A stretch of 32,803 bases of DNA from Thermoguttaceae bacterium (GTDB lineage: Bacteria > Planctomycetota > Planctomycetia > Pirellulales > Thermoguttaceae). Below, in pieces: positions 1 through 6,654 of the stretch. Positions within the stretch are counted from its first letter, which is position 1. Each line of letters begins with the position of its first letter. Under the pieces are notes generated by a model. That model had not been told where the DNA came from and did no database searches. It worked only from the letters and a program-made list of their open reading frames with translations. The DNA lies in the NCBI GenBank assembly GCA_017454585.1, contig JAFTCU010000005.1, positions 1-32,803 of the forward strand. The letters run 5' to 3'. The position numbers were made by a program, and so were the translations under genes.

Positions 1-306
1 ATCATCTCCTGCAAGGTGGTCGGCTCGCTGGACGAAGCGATTCGCCACATTAATCACTACAGTTCCGGCCATACCGAAGCGATCTGCACGAACGACCTCT
101 GCGCCGCCCGCGAGTTTGCGCTGAGGATCGACTCCTCGGCGGTCATGATCAACGCCTCGACCCGGTTCAACGACGGTGGCGAGTTCGGCCTGGGCGCCGA
201 AATCGGGATCAGCACCGATAAATTCCACGCTCGCGGCCCGTGTGGCCTGCGCGAACTGACCAGCTACAAGTACATCGTGTACGGCGACGGCCAGACGCGC
301 GGTTAA
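1..306 (+). CDS. proA: Gamma-glutamyl phosphate reductase, C-terminal fragment
   Basis: The frame is open from the first base and ends at TAA 304-306, giving the last 101 residues of ProA. This enzyme reduces gamma-glutamyl phosphate to the semialdehyde with NADPH in proline synthesis in the cytoplasm. The segment with VMINASTRF, then [10 protein letters not shown] and the near-terminal [16 protein letters not shown] is the characteristic end of this aldehyde-dehydrogenase-superfamily enzyme. The catalytic cysteine and most of the NADPH-binding domain lie upstream of the window, so integrity of the whole gene cannot be judged. The end is complete and in the usual place for the family. Confidence 0.93.
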   Translation: MISCKVVGSLDEAIRHINHYSSGHTEAICTNDLCAAREFALRIDSSAVMINASTRFNDGGEFGLGAEIGISTDKFHARGPCGLRELTSYKYIVYGDGQTRG

Positions 307-362
307 TGACACCAGTTTTCCTGATCCAGCCAGAGATCTAAAAGTTTTAGAAGCGGGACTCG

Positions 363-392
363 GGTGAGGGACTTTTTCAGACGTTCCTCACC
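363..392 (+). terminator. Possible terminator after proA
   Basis: GGTGAGG (363-369) pairs with CCTCACC (386-392) around a 16-nt loop, with extra partial pairing outside. A short GTTTTAT follows about 20 nt later. The stem is real but the T-tract is weak and distant, so this could be an ordinary 3' UTR hairpin. It is the only structure seen in the 147-bp gap. Confidence 0.25.
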
Positions 393-453
393 GGGGCCCG
401 TCCGTTTTATACCCTCCCAATATTAAAAAGTCAAACACACACCCCAAATTCCA

Positions 454-1623
454 ATGATCAACCACCACCTTCTCGCGCTCTATTTTCTCCTTTTTTCCCT
501 TGGCTTTGCAGTCTCTGCAGAGGATCGGCCGCTCCTCGGCGCGATTCGGTGGGACGCATGGTACGGTACGATCCCTGACGAAGGTCTGCGAGCCGCGACG
601 AGCTGGCCCGGCGCGAATCCCGAGTCGAAAGCGGGGCCGAATCCCGGCGGTGAGGCGCAGCGGAATCTGAAACCGGAGCGTTTCGAGTACCGCCGCCCGT
701 TTTTTTCGACGATGGACGAAAAAGGGAATCTGGTGGAAATCAACGGAAACCGTCAGGAAGTCATGGACCAGGAAATCGACTACGCGGTCCGCGCCGGCCT
801 GGATTTCTGGGCTTTTACCGTTTACCCGGAGGACTGTCCGCTGAGCCTTTGCTTCCAGAAATTCATTTCCAGCCCGAAAAAGGACCAGATGAAATTCTGC
901 TTCTTTCTCGTGTGCGCGTCAGCTTACGGCCGTTTCGCGGATGATCCGGAAATTCGCGAGTACGTTCTGCGTTACGTCACGGATCCATCGTACCTGAAAG
1001 TTCAGGGGAATCGGCCCGTTTTCTACGTCGGTTTCCTGAACCCCGAGATCGACGCGAAGCTGAAGAACGGCGTGTGGGCGGAATTCTGTGAGAAAGTCCA
1101 GGCAAAAGGCCTTGGAAAGCCGTACGTCGTGACGGACCACGGGCACTCGCCCGAATTTCTGAAAAATTACGTCGCGGAAATGGGTTTCGACGCGGTGGGA
1201 CGTTACTGCCACACCGATTCGACCGCCGAAAACGCTCCGTACGCCCAGCTCGTCCAACAGGCGGAGGAGTGGACAAAATCGTGCAAAGACGCGGGGCTGA
1301 ATGTTTCGCCGATCTGCATGACCGGCTTTGACCGACGGCCGCGCTTCATCAGTCCAACCTCGTGGGAACTCTGGCACAAACCGGGCGAATTCCTGGAACG
1401 TTTTTTCCAGAGCGGTACACCGGAAGAAATCGCAGATCACATCGCCCGGAACGTGGACTTTTTGAGGAAGTCTCCGAACGCGGACGGCGTAAATCTGGTA
1501 CTGATTTACGCCTGGAACGAGTGCGATGAAGGCGGCTGGATCATTCCGACGCAAATCCTGGGAACCGCTCGAATCGACGCATTGAGCCAAAAGTTAAAAG
1601 AACAGAAAATCAACCCAAACTGA
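454..1623 (+). CDS. Secreted GH99/WbsX-like glycoside hydrolase
   Basis: A 389-residue protein with a hydrophobic N-terminal signal peptide ending near VSAED (about residue 22), so it is probably exported. The body looks like the TIM-barrel family of GH99-like/WbsX and GH71-like proteins: an early strand segment with WDAWYG (about residues 33-38), AGLDFWAFTVYP in the middle, FYVGF later, and LIYAWNECDEGGW (WNE at 354-356) near the end, matching the WNEW/WNE-E-G signature at the barrel C-terminus. Members act on alpha-mannan-like or related polysaccharides, but the substrate here is not visible. No Shine-Dalgarno sequence precedes the ATG. The HtrA-type protease gene starts 3 nt after the stop, so the two are probably co-transcribed. 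The family assignment is moderate; secretion is better supported. Confidence 0.68.
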   Translation: MINHHLLALYFLLFSLGFAVSAEDRPLLGAIRWDAWYGTIPDEGLRAATSWPGANPESKAGPNPGGEAQRNLKPERFEYRRPFFSTMDEKGNLVEINGNRQEVMDQEIDYAVRAGLDFWAFTVYPEDCPLSLCFQKFISSPKKDQMKFCFFLVCASAYGRFADDPEIREYVLRYVTDPSYLKVQGNRPVFYVGFLNPEIDAKLKNGVWAEFCEKVQAKGLGKPYVVTDHGHSPEFLKNYVAEMGFDAVGRYCHTDSTAENAPYAQLVQQAEEWTKSCKDAGLNVSPICMTGFDRRPRFISPTSWELWHKPGEFLERFFQSGTPEEIADHIARNVDFLRKSPNADGVNLVLIYAWNECDEGGWIIPTQILGTARIDALSQKLKEQKINPN

Positions 1624-1626
1624 AAG

Positions 1627-3519
1627 ATGAAATACTGCTTCTCGTTCCTTTTCATTTTCGTTCCGGCCGTTCTTTTGGCTCAAATTGACCAGCTGAAAGA
1701 AGAGGAAGGCCGCAATATTGCGCTCGTGGAACGCCTGGCGCCGTCGCTCGTGGCGATTTATCCCCCGGACGGGTCCAGCTGCGGGTCCGGAGTCGTGATT
1801 TCCTCCGATGGTTTCGCGCTGACGAATTTCCACGTTGTTCAGCCGTGCGGCAAATGGATGAAAGTCGGTTTGCCGGACGGGAAAGTCCGTAACGCGGTCA
1901 CGGTCGGAGTGGACCCAGTGGGGGACCTGGCTCTCATCAAGATCCTGCCGTTAAATCCCGCCGATGGTGGCTCCTCGGAGTTTCACCCGGCAACTCTGGG
2001 CGATTCTGACCTCGTTCAGCCCGGTGACGATGCATGGGTTTTGGGGAATCCGTTCGGCTTTGAGGAAGATTTTACCCCCACCGTTTCCCATGGGATCGTT
2101 TCCGGAACGCACCGGTACCAGTTCCCCGCAGGAACGTTTCTCGAGTACACCGACTGCCTGCAGGTGGACGCGCCGGTCAACCCGGGAAACTCCGGCGGCC
2201 CGCTTTTCAATGCCCAAGGCGAGCTGATCGGGATCAACGGCCGGTGCTCTTTCGAAAAACGGGGCCGAATCAACGTAGGCGTCGGCTACGCGATCTCCAT
2301 CAATCAAATCAAACTTTTCCTGACCCACTTGAAAGCCGGACGTGTGCTTGACCACGCGACGCTCGGCGCCACGGTTGCATCAGATTCACTTGGGCGCCCG
2401 GTCGTAAATTCCATGCTTGATGATTCCGAAGCCGCTCTGCGCGGGCTGGACCTTGGTGACCGGCTCACCTCGTTTGGAGGACGGCCCATTCAGACCGCCA
2501 ACGAATTTAAAAACGTTTTGGGGATTTACCCGAAAGGGTGGATCGTTCCAGTGGAATTTACACGCAAAACGGGCAAAACACTGGAATCTCATCGAATTGT
2601 CGTGCGTCTGTCGGGCGTTCATTCGGATGCTGAGCTGAAAAAGTTCCTCGAAACGGCTTTTGCTGCGGACGATGAACCAGACGTTCCTCCCGAAAATCAG
2701 CCTAAAATCCCCTCCAAAGTTCCGAAAAAAATTCTCCCCAAAATTTTGCCGGGAAAACCCCAAATGAAACCAGGGGAAAAGCCTGAAGGCGCACCGGAAC
2801 AGACGGAACCGAAGGACGAAATGGAAGAGGAAATGCGGCGTCAGAAAGAACTCCACGCCAAACTCTTTGCCAAGTTGAAAGAAATGCCCGAGGAGGTTAA
2901 ATCGTTATACGAGGCGCGGGACGGTTTCATCAATTTCTACTTCAACCGTCAGGAAACCCAGCGAGTCTGGAGTGATTTTTCGGCGGGCTTTTCGGAAAAG
3001 CTCCCGGCAAAATTCATTGGAAAGACTTCGACTGGTGCAGAGTTTGAACTGGAATTTACGCCAGAAAAAACGCTTCTGTCTCAGGCATCAGGTGACCAAC
3101 TTTGGGAAAACGCAGGCGATTTCACGCGCCAGCCGCTTCCGCCGGAAAGCCGCTTGCTCCTGCCCGGTTTAACGCTTTGGTACGAGTTTCAGACCAAAGG
3201 CCCTGAGGAACTGGGGCTTACGTACTTTGGTGAGTTGCCGCTCCCCTGGACGTCGGATTCAGACGCTCCGAATGACCCGATGAATTCCGACCCGAACGCG
3301 CGTTTTGACGTGCTGGAAGGAAACGTTGGCGGAGTGCTCGCCCGTTTCTGGTTCACGAAAAAGACGGAAGAAACCCCGGCCCGGCTCGTTCAGCTTGAGT
3401 TGGACCTTCTGGACGGCTCACTCCCTTGGGAATTCCGATTCCACGAAGAAGAAATTCGGGTTTACGCGGACGGGAAAATTTTTGAGACGCTGAACGACTT
3501 TACCCAGGCGAGTGAATAA
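1627..3519 (+). CDS. Secreted HtrA/DegP-type trypsin-like serine protease with PDZ domain and unknown C-terminal region
   Basis: A 630-residue protein with a signal peptide (about 1-18, VLLAQ). The S1C trypsin-like fold covers about 30-230, with the triad His69 (TNFHVV), Asp100 (GDLALIKI) and Ser189 (PGNSGGP) all present, so it should be catalytically competent in the periplasm or outside the cell. A PDZ-like segment follows at about 235-335 (DSEAALRGLDLGDRLTSFGG). Then comes a Pro/Lys/Glu-rich linker (about 350-410) and a C-terminal region of roughly 210 residues that I do not recognise; classical DegP has a second PDZ instead. The gene starts 3 nt after the upstream hydrolase stop codon, which suggests joint expression. 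Protein quality control or processing of exported proteins is the likely role, inferred from the family. Confidence 0.88.
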   Translation: MKYCFSFLFIFVPAVLLAQIDQLKEEEGRNIALVERLAPSLVAIYPPDGSSCGSGVVISSDGFALTNFHVVQPCGKWMKVGLPDGKVRNAVTVGVDPVGDLALIKILPLNPADGGSSEFHPATLGDSDLVQPGDDAWVLGNPFGFEEDFTPTVSHGIVSGTHRYQFPAGTFLEYTDCLQVDAPVNPGNSGGPLFNAQGELIGINGRCSFEKRGRINVGVGYAISINQIKLFLTHLKAGRVLDHATLGATVASDSLGRPVVNSMLDDSEAALRGLDLGDRLTSFGGRPIQTANEFKNVLGIYPKGWIVPVEFTRKTGKTLESHRIVVRLSGVHSDAELKKFLETAFAADDEPDVPPENQPKIPSKVPKKILPKILPGKPQMKPGEKPEGAPEQTEPKDEMEEEMRRQKELHAKLFAKLKEMPEEVKSLYEARDGFINFYFNRQETQRVWSDFSAGFSEKLPAKFIGKTSTGAEFELEFTPEKTLLSQASGDQLWENAGDFTRQPLPPESRLLLPGLTLWYEFQTKGPEELGLTYFGELPLPWTSDSDAPNDPMNSDPNARFDVLEGNVGGVLARFWFTKKTEETPARLVQLELDLLDGSLPWEFRFHEEEIRVYADGKIFETLNDFTQASE

Positions 3520-3596
3520 AAAGCCCAGTGAATCAAGTTCTTTTTTCTCTTGTCTGGAAATGATTGACAAAACCCTTCCGGCGTCTGGCGCTGGGG

Positions 3597-3741
3597 CCGT
3601 TTCACTTCGTGTTTTACGGAGTGAAACGGATTGTATGGTTTAACCAGATTATAGGTCGATTGAGAAAATGGCTGAAAAGTTTCTCGACTGGCCAAAAACC
3701 CTTGGGATCAAAAGGCGTTGGTACGTACTTATCGGAAGACC
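3597..3741. repeat. Composite palindromic intergenic element, copy A
   Basis: A perfect 10-bp stem, CCGTTTCACT (3597-3606) with AGTGAAACGG (3620-3629), encloses a 13-nt loop. The same block recurs in eroded form at 10371-10400. A second module at 3718-3741 (GGTACGTACTTATCGGA core) recurs at 10424-10443, and inverted at 10632-10652 and 31683-31707. The element fills the 228-bp gap between two convergent genes, and no gene was recognised in it. Confidence 0.6.
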
Positions 3742-3747
3742 CTTTTT

Positions 3748-4488
3748 TTAAAACCGCTTGCCGCCATCCACGGGAAGCACGATCCCATTCAGAAACGCGG
3801 CCTTTTCAGAACACAAAAAGAACGCCGCGTCGGCGACTTCCTGAGGCGTTCCCCACCGGTCGAGCAAAGAGTCTTTTTTCGCGTGTTCCTGCCACGCTTT
3901 GGGAGCCTGTTTTCCCCATTCCGTCTGGATCCAGCCCGGGGCGAGAACATTTACACGGACGCTTGGTCCAACACCCTGCGCCAGTGAGCGGGCGAATGCC
4001 GTAACGGCCCCTTTCGCCGTCGCAAAAAGCTGCGCGCTGTCGCCGGCCATCCCCCAGTCCACAGCGTCCCAGCCAATCAGGAGAATTGCCCCTTTTCGGT
4101 CCGAATCGATAATTTTCCGAGCGATGTTTCTCGAAATGCGCACGCCCGCTTGCACATCCACATTCCACAGGGCGGCCAGTTTCTGCTCAAAAGTCCAGTT
4201 TTTACGTTTACCCGTTAAAATATCGACTCCTGCAGTCTGGATCAGGGAGTCAACTCCGCAGCGCCAGTTCCACGCTTCTTCAGAAAGCCGATCCTGTTCG
4301 GAGATTTGCGTCAAATCAGCCTGAACGATCTGCATGGGGACATCGGGAAACTCTGCCTGAAGCATTTCAAGAGGTTGGTAATTCGAGAAATAGTGCAGAA
4401 AGAGAGCGTCACCATTTTGGGCGAAACGTCTTGCAACGGCCAGCCCAATTCCGCCGCTGGCCCCGGTAATGAAAACAGTCTTACACAT
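3748..4488 (-). CDS. Short-chain dehydrogenase/reductase-like protein with altered catalytic residues
   Basis: A 246-residue protein of typical SDR length. The Rossmann nucleotide-binding motif TGASGGIG is intact (residues 8-15), and the C-terminal part VRVNVLAPGWIQTEW and FLNGIVLPVDGG matches FabG-like SDRs. The active site is not canonical: the catalytic Ser after the IG pair is Trp140, and the YxxxK tyrosine is Phe155 (FATAK) while Lys159 is kept. The NNAG motif reads QTAG (84-87). It may bind NAD(P) without classical oxidoreduction, or use another mechanism. The family is secure but the reaction is unknown. No Shine-Dalgarno sequence precedes the ATG. It converges with the protease gene and lies downstream, on the same strand, of the lipoprotein gene at 4606-5379, from which it is separated by a repeat. 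Confidence 0.85.
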   Translation of the reverse strand: MCKTVFITGASGGIGLAVARRFAQNGDALFLHYFSNYQPLEMLQAEFPDVPMQIVQADLTQISEQDRLSEEAWNWRCGVDSLIQTAGVDILTGKRKNWTFEQKLAALWNVDVQAGVRISRNIARKIIDSDRKGAILLIGWDAVDWGMAGDSAQLFATAKGAVTAFARSLAQGVGPSVRVNVLAPGWIQTEWGKQAPKAWQEHAKKDSLLDRWGTPQEVADAAFFLCSEKAAFLNGIVLPVDGGKRF

Positions 4489-4493
4489 AAATG

Positions 4494-4605
4494 AGTTAGG
4501 AGTTCGGAGTTAGGAGTTAGGAGTTGACGCTTCGCGTAACGCGGCTTACAGAAAGACTTTAACCCATAAAAGCCGAAGATTTTTTTAACTCCTCACTCCT
4601 AATTT
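4494..4605. repeat. Inverted arrays of a GGAGTTA short tandem repeat
   Basis: The left arm (about 4494-4525) repeats a GAGTTAGGAGTT unit several times. The right arm (about 4588-4612) reads AACTCCTCACTCCTAATTTT, the inverse. About 60 nt with no coding signal lie between. The right arm runs to the end of the lipoprotein gene, so the element fills the whole gap between two minus-strand genes. Confidence 0.6.
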
Positions 4606-5379
4606 TTAATAGCAAGGGCTTTCCATAATAAACTCTTGAGGTACGCCGTAGCACTGCGAACAGCCGCCCCCGTCGATGATGATCGCGCCGTCCGTATCGT
4701 ACATGACCCCTGAGTTAGAGCCGTAAGCGGGAGAAACACCAGCAGACTGAAGGCGAGGCTTGCCATTTCCGGAGGATTGAACGGGAGGCGCGATCGTTGA
4801 ACCACGCGGAGCCAAATCGGAAGTTTCCTGGGCGTAATAACCGTTTCCAGGGTTTGTGTCAGGGTTTCGACTGTTTCGTGTAAAGGCGCTGCCCCGATTT
4901 TGCGGCGGAGGCGTTGGCGCGTCAACTTTCGGGTAAGGATGTTCCTTCATGGCACGGATCACGTCCACTGAAACACCGTGGTTTTGGAGGGTCAAAACAT
5001 CCTGCCCCTGCAACGGCTGGTAAAGGCCATGGGTCCGAATGTGCGTAATAATATTGGAGTCCGGGACTCCTGCCTGACGCCACCCCAGCACGTCATTCAC
5101 GGTCACAGGGCGAGCGGCAACAGGGCGGCCGGTGGATTTTTCCATCGCGATTCGATTACGTGCGTCATCTTTTACTTCCCGCGAAGCAATAAGGGGCACA
5201 GAGGAAGATGATCGTGCTTCAGGACGCCCCTGCGTGTCGTAAGCGCTACCGTTTCCAACGTAAGCCCCTTGATGGATGGAAGCGCAGCCGGAAACGAAGA
5301 ACAGAAACGCGCACACACAGCCCCATCCAGCAGTCCTGACTGCCGAAAGAGAGTCCGATATTGAAAAAAGCGCCCTCAT
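4606..5379 (-). CDS. Lipoprotein with a duplicated DVL-x-GV helical motif
   Basis: A 257-residue hypothetical protein. A hydrophobic segment (about 19-31) ends in the lipobox VSGC with Cys32, so it should be lipid-anchored. Residues about 92-150 hold two related stretches, DVLGWRQAGVPDSNIITHI and DVLTLQNHGVSVDVIRAM, which look like an internal duplication; I recall such segments from planctomycete lipoproteins of unknown function. The remainder is Pro/Ser/Asn-rich and low in complexity, ending in a Gly/Cys-rich tail (GGGCSQCYG). The start is supported by GGAG about 9 nt upstream and by a consensus promoter at 5421-5449. It is divergent from rubrerythrin. No function can be assigned. Confidence 0.8.
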   Translation of the reverse strand: MRALFSISDSLSAVRTAGWGCVCAFLFFVSGCASIHQGAYVGNGSAYDTQGRPEARSSSSVPLIASREVKDDARNRIAMEKSTGRPVAARPVTVNDVLGWRQAGVPDSNIITHIRTHGLYQPLQGQDVLTLQNHGVSVDVIRAMKEHPYPKVDAPTPPPQNRGSAFTRNSRNPDTNPGNGYYAQETSDLAPRGSTIAPPVQSSGNGKPRLQSAGVSPAYGSNSGVMYDTDGAIIIDGGGCSQCYGVPQEFIMESPCY

Positions 5380-5420
5380 GAACCTGCTCCGATTGCAAGA
5401 AAATTTTATTAACTTTTAGT

Positions 5421-5449
5421 AGTTTACCCACTTTGAAATTTTGTGTCAA
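5421..5449 (-). promoter_or_regulatory. Promoter of the lipoprotein gene
   Basis: On the minus strand, TTGACA (5449-5444), a 17-nt spacer and TAAACT (5426-5421). This is a sigma-70-type arrangement about 40 nt upstream of the start codon. Confidence 0.7.
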
Positions 5450-5521
5450 GAGCAATTCCAGAAAGAAATGAAAAATTTCCCGAAAAAATGGTTTGGTCCC
5501 TCGTTTTCCTTGTCCCCCTCC

Positions 5522-5549
5522 TTGAGACTTTTCATGCACGTGTTATACT
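5522..5549 (+). promoter_or_regulatory. Promoter of the rubrerythrin gene
   Basis: TTGAGA (5522-5527), a 16-nt spacer and TATACT (5544-5549), giving a leader of about 40 nt before the rubrerythrin ATG. It lies back to back with the lipoprotein promoter, about 70 bp apart. Confidence 0.72.
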
Positions 5550-5596
5550 TTGAAAAATGGATTCTTTCAACCCAGTCCCCTAACAGGAGAAAACAC

Positions 5597-6130
5597 ATGG
5601 AACTCAAAGGAAGCAAAACCGAGGCCAATCTTCAGTACGCATTTGCCGGTGAGTCAATGGCCCGTAACAAGTACACCTACTTCGCAAGCGTCGCGAAAAA
5701 AGAAGGTTTCCAGCAGATCGCTGCGATTTTCGAGGAAACCGCCGGTAACGAAAAAGAACACGCCAAACTCTGGTTCAAGGCTTTGAACGGAATCGGAACC
5801 ACTGCCGAAAACCTCCTGGCCGCCGCAGAAGGCGAGCACGAAGAGTGGACCGACATGTACAAGCGTTTTGCTGAAGAAGCCGAAGAAGAAGGTTTCACCG
5901 AGCTGGCCGTCCGTTTCGCCGCCGTCGCCGCGATCGAAAAGAGCCACGAGGAACGCTACCGCAAACTCGCCCAGAACATCGAAAAGAAAGAAGTTTTCGA
6001 GAAGATCGGCGAAAACACGTGGATCTGCCGGAACTGCGGGCACATCTATTTCGGAAAGACCGCCCCGCAACTCTGCCCGGTCTGCGCGCACCCGCAGGCG
6101 TTCTTTGAACTGAGAGCGGAAAACTATTAA
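5597..6130 (+). CDS. rbr: Rubrerythrin
   Basis: A 177-residue protein, close to the usual rubrerythrin length. The N-terminal ferritin-like four-helix domain carries the diiron ligands: Glu19 (FAGESMARN), E52-x-x-H55, acidic residues around EHEEW (80-84), and E114-x-x-H117. The C-terminal rubredoxin-like domain has C144-x-x-C147 and C160-x-x-C163 for a single iron. Rubrerythrins reduce hydrogen peroxide with electrons from rubredoxin or NADH systems, and they are typical of anaerobes and microaerobes. The ATG at 5597 is preferred over upstream in-frame starts because AGGAGA lies 6 nt before it and the protein then begins at the family N-terminus ([12 protein letters not shown]). Its own promoter lies at 5522-5549. 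The cupin gene follows on the same strand and may be read from the same promoter. Confidence 0.97.
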   Translation: MELKGSKTEANLQYAFAGESMARNKYTYFASVAKKEGFQQIAAIFEETAGNEKEHAKLWFKALNGIGTTAENLLAAAEGEHEEWTDMYKRFAEEAEEEGFTELAVRFAAVAAIEKSHEERYRKLAQNIEKKEVFEKIGENTWICRNCGHIYFGKTAPQLCPVCAHPQAFFELRAENY

Positions 6131-6219
6131 TTTAATTAAGAATGATGAATTATGAATTAGGTGGACGCGTCGTGGACAAGGCTCCCATTCATAATTCATA
6201 ATTCTTAATTCATAATTGA
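6131..6219. repeat. Inverted arrays of an AATTATG/CATAATT repeat
   Basis: A left arm (about 6131-6159) of overlapping GAATTATGAATTA units faces a right arm (about 6187-6219) with the inverse ATTCATAATTCTTAATTC pattern. The two arms match over about 25 nt with one or two differences. A 27-nt GC-rich spacer containing GGACGCGTCGTGGAC separates them. It sits between rubrerythrin and the cupin and could fold in the joint transcript. Confidence 0.65.
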
Positions 6220-6236
6220 TCAGAGGGGGTTTTGCC

Positions 6237-6602
6237 ATGAAGAAAATCTTGCATTCGGAGCAGGTTCCGGCCAATCCGGTAGAAACGCCGGGCGCGAGTC
6301 GGGCGAAAATGCGTCTGCTCATTGGCCCGGGCGACGAGGCTCCGACGTTTGCCATGCGTCAGTTCGAGCTGGAGCCGGGAGGCTGCACACCCGACCACGA
6401 GCACCCGTGGGAACACGAAATGTACATTCTGCAAGGCTCCGGAACGGTGAAATGCTCCGGCGAGGAATTCCCGGTCCGTCCCGGCTGTTTCGCGTTTGTG
6501 CCGCCGAACGAACCGCACCAGGTCGTGAATACCGGCCTGATGACGCTGAAATTCCTCTGCCTCATCCCGGTCGAGCAGAAATGCGGCTGTCCAGTGAAAT
6601 GA
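6237..6602 (+). CDS. Small single-domain cupin protein
   Basis: A 121-residue protein consisting of one cupin_2 barrel. Motif 1 is HEHPWEHEMYILQGSG, with His54, His56 and either His60 or Glu61 as metal ligands. Motif 2 is GCFAFVPPNEPHQVVN, with His94. It should bind one divalent metal, but the substrate is unknown. The C-terminus carries a CGC pair (C116, C118), which is unusual for a simple cupin. The ATG at 6237 is chosen because the purine-rich AGAGGGGG lies 7-8 nt upstream; an in-frame start at 6216 overlaps the repeat. It follows rubrerythrin across the AATTATG element, so a role in redox or metal stress is possible but only inferred from position. Confidence 0.85.
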   Translation: MKKILHSEQVPANPVETPGASRAKMRLLIGPGDEAPTFAMRQFELEPGGCTPDHEHPWEHEMYILQGSGTVKCSGEEFPVRPGCFAFVPPNEPHQVVNTGLMTLKFLCLIPVEQKCGCPVK

Positions 6603-6654
6603 ATCGTGCCCGAGAGTCCGAAAAGAAAACCTCCTTTTTTTCGGACTCTCTCTT

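Noticed and set aside
3564..4004. 146-codon plus-strand frame between the protease and SDR genes
   Set aside because: It covers the repeat element and then runs antisense to the SDR gene.
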